Assembly: GCA_963976875.1 (NCBI GenBank)
Contig: CAXBML010000013.1
Location: forward strand, 1-64,000
From: Berkiella_A sp963976875
GTDB taxonomy: Bacteria > Pseudomonadota > Gammaproteobacteria > Berkiellales > Berkiellaceae
Direction of reading: 5' to 3'
Length of the DNA: 64,000 bases
The position numbers and the translations under genes are program-made. Below, in pieces: positions 38,745 to 47,744 of the stretch (its first letter is position 1; the number at the start of each line of letters is the position of its first letter). Below the pieces are notes generated by a model that was given only the letters and a program-made list of their open reading frames with translations, was not told the origin of the DNA and ran no database searches.

Positions 38745-39002
38745 CTACCTCTTTCCTGCTAAGCCAACATGCATGAACTTCACGATCAACATCAATATCA
38801 GAGCTGGAACATACAATCCTAAAAGCGACTTTTCTCTCAATAAAATCAAGTGCCTTTTTAAAATAGTAAAGATTTTTAACATAAAGTCTGCATTGGGAAG
38901 AAATGGTATAGTCTGCACCAAAAACCGTTCTGTTTGTTTCTTGATTTTTTTCAATATGTGCTTGATGTCTGAGTCACTTATTTCTTTTGACTCTAAATGC
39001 AC
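38745..39002 (-). CDS. Small protein with hydrophobic C-terminus, uncertain
   Basis: 85 residues from a GTG start, with a charged N-terminal half (KHILKKIKKQTERF) and a hydrophobic C-terminal segment (LGLYVPALILMLIVKF). The start overlaps the TAG of the preceding small frame by one base, which could mean translational coupling or that both are pieces of one broken gene. Family not recognised. An open frame also exists on the other strand here. Low confidence that it is expressed. Confidence 0.3.
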   Translation of the reverse strand: MHLESKEISDSDIKHILKKIKKQTERFLVQTIPFLPNADFMLKIFTILKRHLILLREKSLLGLYVPALILMLIVKFMHVGLAGKR

Positions 39003-39184
39003 TAAACTTTGAAAATTACGATATTGTCTTGAAAGAGTCTTGAAAGAGAGTCCCTAAGCCAGATAAGGTCTGAAAAGCCAAATTTCTGATGAATCAGTTC
39101 AATTTGATTTGACGACAGTTCATATGATACTAGCGCCATCATCAGGGGAACTTCTTTAACCCTCTTTTTAGTCATACCATACAT
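39002..39184 (-). CDS. Small unknown protein or gene fragment
   Basis: 60 residues beginning MYGMTKKRVKEVPLMMALV and ending before the GTG of the next small frame. No family recognised and no clear ribosome-binding site. Together with the following frame it may be the remains of one gene of about 145 codons. Confidence 0.3.
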   Translation of the reverse strand: MYGMTKKRVKEVPLMMALVSYELSSNQIELIHQKFGFSDLIWLRDSLSRLFQDNIVIFKV

Positions 39185-39306
39185 AATAGATTATTAAATA
39201 AGCGCACATGATATCAAAAGAATTTTTATGATAATAGGTGATTCGTAATGAAATATTTGTATATTACCTGCATGCAAAGTGCAGGGAAAATTTAACGTTT
39301 TTTTTC

Positions 39307-39717
39307 TCACAAACAACCAAGTAAAACCAAAGTATAATAGACTATCAATATTCCATACGTCACTAATAGAGCATATACTTTCCAATACATAAACCTTTTT
39401 GACCAAATAAAATCACTCCTTTTTCTAATGCATTCTAACTCTGGATTAATCTTTACATTTTTTGATTCATATTTATCATGACATGATGAGAATATTTCTT
39501 TTATTTTTTTTGCAGCTAAAAAAAACTGTAGTAAATCAAACAAAAAATAAATTAATAAGGTGATTAGTACTATTAAGGGTAAAAAAGGCAACTCAATCTC
39601 GCCATTTTGTCTAAATAGCCAAATAATCCCACCAGAAGCAAAACCTAACTGCCTACATATATTAGATAAAATCTCTGTTTGAACTTCATACTCTTTATAT
39701 AAATCTTTGAGTGCCAT
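39307..39717 (-). CDS. Small membrane protein of the island
   Basis: A 136-residue protein with hydrophobic segments at about 45-70 (PFLPLIVLITLLIYFLFDLL) and 112-135 (VYALLVTYGILIVYYTLVLL), plus a weaker one at about 22-36. The region between is charged and probably cytoplasmic (CHDKYESKNVKINPELECIR). It begins 13 bp after the stop of the upstream 128-residue gene, so the two form an operon. No family recognised. Confidence 0.55.
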   Translation of the reverse strand: MALKDLYKEYEVQTEILSNICRQLGFASGGIIWLFRQNGEIELPFLPLIVLITLLIYFLFDLLQFFLAAKKIKEIFSSCHDKYESKNVKINPELECIRKRSDFIWSKRFMYWKVYALLVTYGILIVYYTLVLLGCL

Positions 39718-39730
39718 AATAAACCTTATT

Positions 39731-40117
39731 TTAGGACTTGGGCTTTCTGTTTATTATCCTTGGCAATGATTCCGGGTGATCGTCTCCATGAGTTCTATCT
39801 TTTTCTTCTCCAGTTATATTTCTGCTTTTATTTGAAATATCTGCCTGCTCATGCCGGAATAAAAGTGCTTTAGTATGAATTAATTTATCAATAGCAGCAG
39901 AAAATAACTTTATTTCTTCAATAGTCAAACTTGTATCTTTGCTTAAATCAGATAAGCTTATAAATTCTTTCTTTCTGTATTTGTGTTCAAATACATCCAA
40001 AATCTGCCTAATGTTCTCGGCAGAACAATTGACCGCAGTCGCTAAATGGTGAATATCATCAATCGTAATATTTAAGTTAGGCTTTTTGATCATGCCTGGC
40101 TTTTGTTCGTGCCCCAT
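39731..40117 (-). CDS. Small soluble protein, possible helix-turn-helix, partner of membrane protein
   Basis: 128 residues from ATG 40117; an in-frame TTG at 40129 is possible but less likely. It has an N-terminal part with ITIDDIHHLATAVNCSAE and a segment SLSDLSKDTSLTIEEIKLF that could be a helix-turn-helix, then a charged tail with GEEKDRTHGDDHPESLPRI. No family recognised. It is the first gene of a two-gene unit with the membrane protein ending at 39307 and sits next to the tRNA end of the island. Confidence 0.5.
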   Translation of the reverse strand: MGHEQKPGMIKKPNLNITIDDIHHLATAVNCSAENIRQILDVFEHKYRKKEFISLSDLSKDTSLTIEEIKLFSAAIDKLIHTKALLFRHEQADISNKSRNITGEEKDRTHGDDHPESLPRIINRKPKS

Positions 40118-40333
40118 ACAATATCTCAAATTATGTTTTGCTTTATATCGACTGCTTTAATAATTTTGTTTAGCTATAAGTCGATAAGACTAGTAGAATT
40201 TCCACCATAATTTATATATTTCTAAAATAAGTGGCATACTTAGGCTAAAGTCTACTGAGTTACTTACTTAGACTTTTTTATGATTGATAGATAAGATAAT
40301 GGCTGGTTTTCTGTTATCTGAAATTTTTGAATA

Positions 40334-40351
40334 GGTCCCCATTTGGTCCCC
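40334..40351 (+). repeat. Paired GGTCCCC sites, right end of island
   Basis: GGTCCCC at 40334-40340 and 40345-40351, 11 bp apart, same orientation as the pair at the left end. It lies 68 bp from the end of tRNA-Pro in an otherwise gene-free 300-bp AT-rich stretch (40118-40418). Confidence 0.6.
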
Positions 40352-40416
40352 AAGAGTTAATTTAGACAGTAGGCAAAAAAGAGATGATTTATTTTGACTG
40401 GTTTTTACAGAATATG

Positions 40417-40495
<79 letters not shown>

Positions 40496-40550
40496 AATTG
40501 AGAAGTGATTTTACCTAATTCCCTAGCTTATTACAAAATTAATTTGTATA

Positions 40551-40874
40551 TCAGCTGTTATCAGCGTCAGATCCTTCTGGGCATAAGCCTTCAGGACTTT
40601 CAACTCTTGCCTTTAATTTTTGACCTGGCTTGAATGTCACCACTCTACGAGCGCTAATAGGCACATCCTTACCTGTTTTAGGATTACGACCTGGTCGCTC
40701 TGGTTTATCCCTCAAGTCAAAATTACCAAAACCAGACACTTTAACAGATTCTCCATTCACCAGAGAAAGTCGCACCTGCTCAAAAAGCAAATCAACTAAT
40801 TCTTTTGAATCGCGTTTGCTCATTCTCAAATCGGTTACCAAAGTTTCTGACAATTCAGATTTTGTTATTGACAT
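40551..40874 (-). CDS. ihfA: Integration host factor alpha subunit
   Basis: A 107-residue DNA-bending protein, heterodimer partner of IhfB. Seen: SELSETLVTDLRMSKRDSKELVDLLFEQ, GFGNFDLRDKPERPGRNPKTG with the intercalating Pro in RNPKTG, and RRVVTFKPGQKLK. The C-terminal tail (about ten residues beyond E. coli IhfA) is acidic. Last gene of the translation operon, 3 bp after pheT, the standard gammaproteobacterial position. Confidence 0.95.
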   Translation of the reverse strand: MSITKSELSETLVTDLRMSKRDSKELVDLLFEQVRLSLVNGESVKVSGFGNFDLRDKPERPGRNPKTGKDVPISARRVVTFKPGQKLKARVESPEGLCPEGSDADNS

Positions 40875-40877
40875 AAA

Positions 40878-43295
40878 TTAATCCCTTAGTTCAGCTCCGA
40901 AATCCTTAGCTAAGCCAGCTATAATACCATCCATTAAATCACTAACCTCACTGTCTATTAGGGTGCGTGATGGATGCTGTAAGATCAAGCCCATCGCAAT
41001 ACTTTTTCTACCTAACGCGATACCTTTGCCTTTATATTCATCAAAAATATTTATTTTAACTAACCACTCCTTTGCTAAGTCGCCAACAAATGTTGTTAAA
41101 CTATCACTCAATACGGTCTGATCAACTATGACTGCTATATCTCGGCGTATCTCAGGGAACTTAGAAGGCCTCTGTAGTTTGGGAATATTTTTACTTTTAA
41201 ACGGTGCTAAATCACAAGAAAACCAATATAAAGCACCATCAACATCCAGTTGTTTTTGTTTTTCTGGATTAAGTTTACCAATAATACCAATTTTTTTCTC
41301 GCCACAATATATGCTCGCAGATTGTCCTTTTTGATTGATAACTTGATCATCCATGACATAACGCAAAGGCGGTTTTTGCGTTAATTGCCATAATCGATTG
41401 ACATGACTCTTCACATCATAAAAGTCGACATCTGAATTCGTTGTCCGCCAAGTTTCGGGCAAACGCTGACCATAGCAAACACCTGAAATTTGTGCTTCTT
41501 GTTGCAGTTCGTCATTCTTATAAAAAAAACAATTTCCAACTTCAAACAGCATTAAGCGATGCTGTTGTCTGCGTTGGTTAAAAGAAACGGTTTTTAATAA
41601 GCCAGGCAACAAAGAATATCGCATTGTATCCATATCTTGAGAGATAGGGTTTAATAAGGCTAAGGTTTTTTCATCAGGGAATAAAATTTTCTGCCAATCA
41701 CTATCTACAAAACTATAAGTAATCGCTTCATTATAGCCCATATCCACCATCGCTTTTTTTATACGTATTGTGGATATCATATCTTCTTGACAACTAGGTA
41801 CTAAAAAAGGCACTTTGGGTAACTCAGTTGGTACATTTTCATAACCGTAAACCCGTGCCAACTCTTCTATTAAATCAATTTCTAAATTAATATCATATCG
41901 ATAACTGGGTGGTTGTATACAAATACTTAACTCAGAGCTCTCAGGCAATACCCGACAGCCAATTCGTCCTAATAACGCTTTAACCTGTTCAGGCTCAAAG
42001 CTAATCCCCAAAATTTGCATGATTCGTTGATAACGCAAAGTAATAGGCTGCTTAGTCTCCAAGCTATCAGTTGTCATATCGAAAACTTCACCAGCCTCTC
42101 CACCACAAATCTCTAGGATCAGGCCAGTCGCCCTCTCTATGGCTTTTGCTTGCAGCTCAGGATCAACGCCTCGTTCGAATCGAAATGCTGAATCTGTATG
42201 TAAGCCATACAGCCGTGCTTTACCGGCTTGGTGCACTTCACTAAATAAAGCACTCTCAAGTAATATATCCTTAGTACCTTCGGTAACAGCACTCTCTAAA
42301 CCGCCCATCACACCGGCAATGGCGAGCGCTTTTTTGTCATCGGCAATGACTAAAGTATTATCTTTTAATTTAACTTCTTGTTCATCTAATAAAATAATGG
42401 GTTCATCTTTTTTTGCCAGTCGAACCGTAATACCGCCTTCAAGCTTGGCTAAATCAAAAGCATGCATGGGTTGGCCCAATTCGAGCATGACATAATTTAA
42501 TATATCGACAACTGGATGAATGCAACGAATATCACCCCGTCTGAGTCTTTCTTGCATCCAAATAGGTGTGTTTTTAGTTTGGCCTGTCTTGATATTCTTA
42601 ATGATACGCCCAACATAACGTGGACATTGTGCTTTGGCTTGTATATCGATATTAATTTTGGCATTGGATGAAGGCGGAATACTTTTAATGTCCGGTGTTG
42701 TCAGTGGTGACTCCGTCAATACACTTAACTCTCTTGCCACCCCAATGGCACTTAAGCAATCGCCTCGGTTTGGGGTTAAATCAATTTCAATGATTTTATC
42801 GTCTAGTGCTAAATAATCCCATACAGATTCACCCACAGGCGCATCTGGTGGCATAATCATAATACCATCGGACTGGGCGGCTGCAGACGAGGATAGGCCT
42901 AATTCTTTTTCTGATAACAACATACCAGGAGAAACAACGCCCTTTAGGGTGGCTGCCTCTAATACTTCACCATCTTTATGAATTTCAGAAAGATGCGCCC
43001 CCAGCATAGCGACCGCGACTTTAATATTAGGTGCGACGTTGCTAGCACCACAAACAAGCTCTATTTGCTTGCCCGTACTGTCCACACAAACCTGACAGAT
43101 AGTCAGTTTATCTGCGTTAGGGTGCTTTTTAGTCTCAACCACTTCGCCAATGATGACCCCTGAAAACAAAGCAGCAGCGTCTTCAACACTATCCACTTCT
43201 AAACCCGCCATTGTGAGCAAGTGTACAATCTGTTCGAGACTGTATTTTTGTTGAATATTAACGTACTGCTGAATCCATTGTTGGCTAAATTTCAC
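40878..43295 (-). CDS. pheT: Phenylalanine--tRNA ligase beta subunit
   Basis: An 805-residue beta chain of PheRS. Domains in order: N-terminal region, tRNA-binding OB domain (IIGEVVETKKHPNADKLTICQV, about 45-65), B3/B4 editing domain (HPVVDILNYVMLELGQPMHAFD), B5 (AKAIERATGLILEICGGEAG region), catalytic-like core and the FDX-ACB anticodon domain at the end (SKFPEIRRDIAVIVDQ). Starts with GTG 2 bp after the pheS stop and is full length. Confidence 0.97.
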   Translation of the reverse strand: MKFSQQWIQQYVNIQQKYSLEQIVHLLTMAGLEVDSVEDAAALFSGVIIGEVVETKKHPNADKLTICQVCVDSTGKQIELVCGASNVAPNIKVAVAMLGAHLSEIHKDGEVLEAATLKGVVSPGMLLSEKELGLSSSAAAQSDGIMIMPPDAPVGESVWDYLALDDKIIEIDLTPNRGDCLSAIGVARELSVLTESPLTTPDIKSIPPSSNAKINIDIQAKAQCPRYVGRIIKNIKTGQTKNTPIWMQERLRRGDIRCIHPVVDILNYVMLELGQPMHAFDLAKLEGGITVRLAKKDEPIILLDEQEVKLKDNTLVIADDKKALAIAGVMGGLESAVTEGTKDILLESALFSEVHQAGKARLYGLHTDSAFRFERGVDPELQAKAIERATGLILEICGGEAGEVFDMTTDSLETKQPITLRYQRIMQILGISFEPEQVKALLGRIGCRVLPESSELSICIQPPSYRYDINLEIDLIEELARVYGYENVPTELPKVPFLVPSCQEDMISTIRIKKAMVDMGYNEAITYSFVDSDWQKILFPDEKTLALLNPISQDMDTMRYSLLPGLLKTVSFNQRRQQHRLMLFEVGNCFFYKNDELQQEAQISGVCYGQRLPETWRTTNSDVDFYDVKSHVNRLWQLTQKPPLRYVMDDQVINQKGQSASIYCGEKKIGIIGKLNPEKQKQLDVDGALYWFSCDLAPFKSKNIPKLQRPSKFPEIRRDIAVIVDQTVLSDSLTTFVGDLAKEWLVKINIFDEYKGKGIALGRKSIAMGLILQHPSRTLIDSEVSDLMDGIIAGLAKDFGAELRD

Positions 43296-43297
43296 TA

Positions 43298-44320
43298 TTA
43301 CACACCGCTAAATTGGTTTAATACTCGAACATCATTTTCAAATAATAATCTGATATCATCGACTTCATATCGCAACATGGCTAAACGCTCAACCCCCATG
43401 CCAAAAGCGAAACCTGTATATTTTTGCTCATCCACTTTGACATACGAAAGGACTTTGGGATGCACCATACCGCAACCTAAAATTTCCAGCCACCCTGTTT
43501 GTTTACAAACGCGACAACCTTGCCCTTTACACTTAACACAGCCAATATCCACTTCTGCAGAAGGCTCGGTAAATGGAAAATATGAAGAGCGAAAACGTGT
43601 TTTAACACTTTGCTCAAAAAAGGCCTCTAAAAATGCCTCAATGATGCCTTTAAGATGTACAAACGTCACGCCCTCATCCAACATTAACCCCTCAACCTGA
43701 TGAAACATAGGGGTATGTGTCATATCAGAGTCACAGCGATAGACTTTACCTGGCATGATGATGCGTATGGGGGCACCCTGCTGTTCTAAAGCACGTATTT
43801 GTACTGGCGATGTGTGTGTTCGCAATAAGGTACTATTTTCAAAATAAAACGTATCATGCATTGCGCGCGCTGGATGATGCTCAGGAATATTAAGCGACTC
43901 AAAGTTGTAATATTCATGTTCAACCTCTGGTCCTTCTTTCACAGAAAAACCCATCTGTGAAAAAATATGACTAATGCGTTCTATTGTAGTGGTCACGGGG
44001 TGCAATGAACCTAAAACCGCGGATTCTCCGGGCAAAGTCACATCTATCCTTTCTTTTTCTTGTTGTAAAGCAATCTGCTCAGCTTCTAATGTCTGCTTTC
44101 TCTGGGTGAGAATATCTTGAAAGGTGGATTTAACCTGGTTGATTTGTTGGCCAACAGCGCGTTTTTCCTCAGGAGGCAGAGCTTTGAGGCTTTTTAATAT
44201 ATCTGTAAACTGGCCTTTTTTGCCTAAAAATTTGACTCGTACTTGATCTAAGCTTTGAGTATCATTGGCTTGAGCAATATCTTGTTTTGCTCTATCTAAT
44301 AAAGAGTGAATATCGTCCAT
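43298..44320 (-). CDS. pheS: Phenylalanine--tRNA ligase alpha subunit
   Basis: A 340-residue catalytic alpha chain of PheRS. Seen: N-terminal coiled coil (to about 90), then HPVTTTIERI, motif 2-type FHQVEGLMLDEGVTF, motif 1 regions TEPSAEVDIGC and class II motif 3 FGMGVERLAMLRY. A CxxC...CxxC metal cluster (CVKCKGQGCRVCKQTG) is present, as in a subset of PheS proteins. Precedes pheT directly. Confidence 0.97.
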   Translation of the reverse strand: MDDIHSLLDRAKQDIAQANDTQSLDQVRVKFLGKKGQFTDILKSLKALPPEEKRAVGQQINQVKSTFQDILTQRKQTLEAEQIALQQEKERIDVTLPGESAVLGSLHPVTTTIERISHIFSQMGFSVKEGPEVEHEYYNFESLNIPEHHPARAMHDTFYFENSTLLRTHTSPVQIRALEQQGAPIRIIMPGKVYRCDSDMTHTPMFHQVEGLMLDEGVTFVHLKGIIEAFLEAFFEQSVKTRFRSSYFPFTEPSAEVDIGCVKCKGQGCRVCKQTGWLEILGCGMVHPKVLSYVKVDEQKYTGFAFGMGVERLAMLRYEVDDIRLLFENDVRVLNQFSGV

Positions 44321-44331
44321 CGAATCCTCAC

Positions 44332-44361
44332 AAAAAAAGGGAAGAATAGACTTCCCTTTTT
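44332..44361 (-). terminator. Hairpin with T-tract between rplT and pheS, possible attenuator
   Basis: On the minus strand AAAAAGGGAAG-TCTATT-CTTCCCTTTTT followed by more T forms an 11-bp stem and T-tract, only 11 bp before the pheS start. It would end transcripts leaving rplT unless read through, and so may attenuate pheST. No Phe-rich leader peptide is visible. A TAGACT sequence at the rplT stop can pair with AGTCTA inside the hairpin, a possible alternative structure. Confidence 0.65.
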
Positions 44362-44389
44362 GTATCGCATCTTGTCGTCCAGTAATAGT

Positions 44390-44746
44390 CTACTGTAACG
44401 CTGCTTTTGCTTTTTCAGCTATGGCGGTGAATGCTTGGCTATCAAATACAGCCAATTCAGCCAAATTTTTACGATCGATTTCAATGGCTGCTTTTTTCAA
44501 GCCGCCCATAAAACGACTGTAAGAAAGACCATTTTGTCTTGCTGCAGCATTAATACGAATAATCCATAATGAACGGAATACACGTTTCTTTTGCTTTCTA
44601 TCGCGATAAGCGTATTGACCTGCTTTGGTGACTGCTTGTTTAGCAACCTTGTACGTTCTACTTCTTGCGCCGTAATAACCACGGGCTGCTTTTAGAACTT
44701 TTTTGTGACGTTTACGTGCGGTCACACCGCGTTTAACTCTTGCCAT
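44390..44746 (-). CDS. rplT: 50S ribosomal protein L20
   Basis: 118 residues, full length: begins MARVKRGVTARKRHKKVLK, contains SRTYKVAKQAV, RKQKKRVFRSLWI and RINAAARQNGLSYSRFMGGLKKA. It binds 23S rRNA early in large-subunit assembly and in E. coli represses its own operon by binding mRNA upstream of rpmI. Third gene of the infC-rpmI-rplT set, 13 bp after rpmI. Confidence 0.98.
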   Translation of the reverse strand: MARVKRGVTARKRHKKVLKAARGYYGARSRTYKVAKQAVTKAGQYAYRDRKQKKRVFRSLWIIRINAAARQNGLSYSRFMGGLKKAAIEIDRKNLAELAVFDSQAFTAIAEKAKAALQ

Positions 44747-44759
44747 GAACTGCCTCTAC

Positions 44760-44969
44760 TTATTGTGCTCTTAACATTTTTACAACTAATTTTGCGTCTT
44801 GTGGTGCCATCACACCATTTGCTCTTGCAGCACGCACTCTTTTAGTTGATTGTTTTGTTTTAATGTGAGCCCTATTTGCTCGACGGAATCGAACTTTTCC
44901 AGAGGCTGTGATTTTAAAACGTTTCGCGGCACCACGAAGCGTTTTTAACTTTTTACGTACTTTTGCCAT
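44760..44969 (-). CDS. rpmI: 50S ribosomal protein L35
   Basis: 69 residues from the second ATG (MAKVRKKLKTLRGAAKRFK). I prefer ATG 44969 over ATG 44975 because the GGAG sequence lies 9 bp before 44969 but only 3 bp before 44975. The family pattern with SGKVRFRRANRAHI is present. The stop is 13 bp from rplT. Confidence 0.95.
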   Translation of the reverse strand: MAKVRKKLKTLRGAAKRFKITASGKVRFRRANRAHIKTKQSTKRVRAARANGVMAPQDAKLVVKMLRAQ

Positions 44970-44986
44970 TTTCATAAACTCCGCAT

Positions 44987-45535
44987 TTACTTTTTACTTT
45001 TAGGTGAAATAACCATAATCATTTGGCGGCCTTCCATTTTCGGCTCTTGATCGACTGTACCGACATCAACGATATCGAGTTTTATCCGATCAAACTGTTT
45101 GGCGCCAAGTTCTTTGTGGGCGATTTCACGACCTTTAAATCTAACCGTGACTTTTACTTTGTCGCCCTGTTCTAGGAATCCTTTCAGGTTGCGTAGTTTT
45201 ACCTGGTAATCCCCATCTTCTGTCACGGGCCGTAACTTAACTTCTTTCAGTTTTTGAGCTTTTTGTTTTTTCTTGGTCTTATTTTGACCATAAACAAATT
45301 TGCCATAATCCATCACTCGGACAACGGGTGGATTAGCATTGGGTGAAACCTCAACTAAATCTAGCCCTAACTTCTCTGCAATTTTTATTGCTTCCATTTT
45401 ACTCATAACCCCTTCACCTTCGCCGGGGGCTAGGATTGATGGATCGAGTATATTTTCTTTGTCAATAAGCCTGACTTCTCTTGCAGTGATGTCTTTATTA
45501 ATCCGAACACCTGGACCTTTAGTTCTTGAGCTAAT
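44987..45535 (-). CDS. infC: Translation initiation factor IF-3, AUU start
   Basis: Binds the 30S subunit and checks initiator tRNA and start codon. The open frame from ATG 45406 would begin at MSKMEAIKIAEKLG, cutting off the N-domain, but coding continues in frame upstream (GVRINKDITAREVRLIDKEN). The true start is ATT at 45535, eight bases after a strong GGGAGG site. That gives 182 residues, like E. coli IF-3 (180). The AUU codon is the classical self-regulation device: excess IF-3 rejects its own start. Followed 18 bp later by rpmI. Confidence 0.95.
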   Translation of the reverse strand: MSSRTKGPGVRINKDITAREVRLIDKENILDPSILAPGEGEGVMSKMEAIKIAEKLGLDLVEVSPNANPPVVRVMDYGKFVYGQNKTKKKQKAQKLKEVKLRPVTEDGDYQVKLRNLKGFLEQGDKVKVTVRFKGREIAHKELGAKQFDRIKLDIVDVGTVDQEPKMEGRQMIMVISPKSKK

Positions 45536-45573
45536 TTCTTTTTCCTCCCAAGTTTATTCTAGATACACAGAAA

Positions 45574-47481
45574 CTAATTAGTTAACTCACACTCTTTTTC
45601 TATAATCTGAATGAATGCTTCAAGACTCTTCGTCCCTAGATCCTCGCCTGAACGCGCCCTAATAGCTACTGCACTTTCTTCTACTTCACGATCCCCTACT
45701 ACTAGCAAATATGGGACACGTTGAATAGTATGCTCGCGAATTTTAAACCCTATTTTCTCATTTCTCAAGTCAGTAACAACTCTTATGCCTCTTTTTTGCA
45801 AATTCTTTGCAATTTTGTCAGCATATTCGACATGAGCGTCTGTTATATTCAAGACAGCCACCTGAATAGGAGCTAACCAAGTTGGAAAAGCACCTGTATG
45901 CTCCTCAATCAACATTCCTATGAATCTTTCAAGAGAACCCAATATAGCACGGTGCAACATTACGGGCGTTTGCTTGCTACCATCTTCGGCGACATATTGG
46001 GCACCTAAGCGAGCTGGCATAGAAAAATCAACCTGAATTGTGCCGCACTGCCAAACACGCCCAATACAGTCTTTGAGTGAAAATTCAATTTTGGGCCCGT
46101 AAAATGCCCCTTCTCCCGGTAATAGCTCCCAATCCAGTCCAGCGGTATCTAAAGCTGTTTGCAAAGCCAATTCTGCTTTATCCCAAATAGCATCGTCACC
46201 GACGCGTTTTTCAGGCCGTGTTGAAAGCTTGATTAGAATTTTATCGAAACCGAAGTCGTTGTAAACATCAAACAACATTTGATTAAAAAGAGACACTTCG
46301 CTTTGTATCTGATCTTCTGTACAAAATATATGTGCATCATCTTGCACAAAGCCTCTCACACGCATCAAACCATGCAACGCGCCTGACGGCTCATTGCGAT
46401 GACAAGAACCAAATTCAGCAAGTCTTAATGGTAAATCTCTATAGCTTTTAACGCCTTTATTATATATCTGTACATGACAAGGACAGTTCATAGGTTTAAC
46501 GGCGTATTGGCGCCCTTCTGTCTCTACAGTAAACATTTCTTTACCAAACATTTCCCAATGGCCGGATTTTTCCCAAAGAGATAAATCGACAATTTCAGGA
46601 GTATTCACTTCTTGGTAGCCATGATTTCTCAGTGTGCGTCTAATATATTGTTGAACTTGTTGATAGATTTCCCAGCCTTTCGCATGCCAAAAAACCATAC
46701 CAGGCGCTTCTTCTTGCATATGAAATAAGTCTAGTTTGGCTGCAATTTTTCGGTGATCTCTTTTTTCTGCTTCTTCTAACTGAAATAAATAAGCCTTGAG
46801 GTCTTTCTTATCTGCCCAACATGTACCATAAACGCGCTGTAACATTTCATTTTCGGCATTGCCTTCCCAATAAGCCCCGGCCAACTTCATTAATTTAAAT
46901 GCCTGAATACGACCTGTGCTGGGTACATGCGGGCCACGACATAAATCAATGAAATCGCCTTGTTGATAAAAAGAAAGTACTTGTCCCTCTGGAATTCTTT
47001 CAATCAGTTTTATTTTATAGAATTCACCCATAGCCTTGAATTTTTCTATGGCTTCTTCACGTGTCAACTCATGTCGAGTGACCGTTAAATTCTGTTTAAC
47101 CAGCTCTTTCATTTTCTTTTCAAAGAGAACTAAATCCTCAGGGGTAAAGGCCCTTTCAAAAGCAAAATCATAATAAAAACCATTTTCAATCACAGGGCCA
47201 ATGGTCACTTGCGCTTCAGGATAAACAGACTGGACCGCCTGAGCTAACAAGTGTGCGCACGAATGCCGCAAAACATCTACGCCCTCTGGATCCTCTGCAG
47301 TTACAATAATTAGTTTGCAATCTGCCTTTATTGTGGTGGTGATATCAACAACATCGTCATTTATTTTTGCTGCCAAAGCACGCTTAGCGAGTTTTGGGCT
47401 AATTTGTTTGGCAACCTCTAAAGCAGAGACTTCATTTTCAAAGGAGAGGGATTCACCATCCGCAAGAGTAATCACAGGCAT
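45574..47481 (-). CDS. thrS: Threonine--tRNA ligase
   Basis: A 635-residue class II synthetase. Domains: TGS (about 1-62), editing domain with HSCAHLLAQAVQ (HxxxH) and CRGPHVPSTGR, catalytic core with MNCPCHVQIYNKG (zinc Cys), FGSCHRNEPSGALHGLMRVRGF, VQDDAHIF and the anticodon domain with VVTDLRNEKIGFKIREH. First gene of the operon thrS-infC-rpmI-rplT-pheS-pheT-ihfA, with infC 38 bp downstream. Confidence 0.98.
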   Translation of the reverse strand: MPVITLADGESLSFENEVSALEVAKQISPKLAKRALAAKINDDVVDITTTIKADCKLIIVTAEDPEGVDVLRHSCAHLLAQAVQSVYPEAQVTIGPVIENGFYYDFAFERAFTPEDLVLFEKKMKELVKQNLTVTRHELTREEAIEKFKAMGEFYKIKLIERIPEGQVLSFYQQGDFIDLCRGPHVPSTGRIQAFKLMKLAGAYWEGNAENEMLQRVYGTCWADKKDLKAYLFQLEEAEKRDHRKIAAKLDLFHMQEEAPGMVFWHAKGWEIYQQVQQYIRRTLRNHGYQEVNTPEIVDLSLWEKSGHWEMFGKEMFTVETEGRQYAVKPMNCPCHVQIYNKGVKSYRDLPLRLAEFGSCHRNEPSGALHGLMRVRGFVQDDAHIFCTEDQIQSEVSLFNQMLFDVYNDFGFDKILIKLSTRPEKRVGDDAIWDKAELALQTALDTAGLDWELLPGEGAFYGPKIEFSLKDCIGRVWQCGTIQVDFSMPARLGAQYVAEDGSKQTPVMLHRAILGSLERFIGMLIEEHTGAFPTWLAPIQVAVLNITDAHVEYADKIAKNLQKRGIRVVTDLRNEKIGFKIREHTIQRVPYLLVVGDREVEESAVAIRARSGEDLGTKSLEAFIQIIEKECELTN

Positions 47482-47744
47482 AATTGAGTTCCATACATTT
47501 TTACAGCGACATCAAAAAATAGATAAATTTTTGGAAAATTTTCAAGACCTACAATATTACAGCAATTAGAAGTTGTTGAACATTCCTATTAAAACTCTCT
47601 ACTGCGATTAAACTCAACCATCACTAAGTTTTTTAACAAACACAAACTGTCTTGCATATAGTCTAAGATTAAATTAATGGGCTGAAGTCACCCCCCTATT
47701 GCTGTTTATATTTACCGTTCTGAAGGGGCAAAAGAGGAAGCAAA

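Noticed and set aside
38773..39012. Plus-strand small ORF overlapping the minus-strand small genes
   Set aside because: No ribosome-binding site or recognisable composition; the minus-strand frames are slightly more plausible though also weak.
45407..45535. infC starting at the first ATG (45406)
   Set aside because: It would delete the conserved N-domain, and coding with a strong ribosome-binding site continues upstream to ATT 45535.
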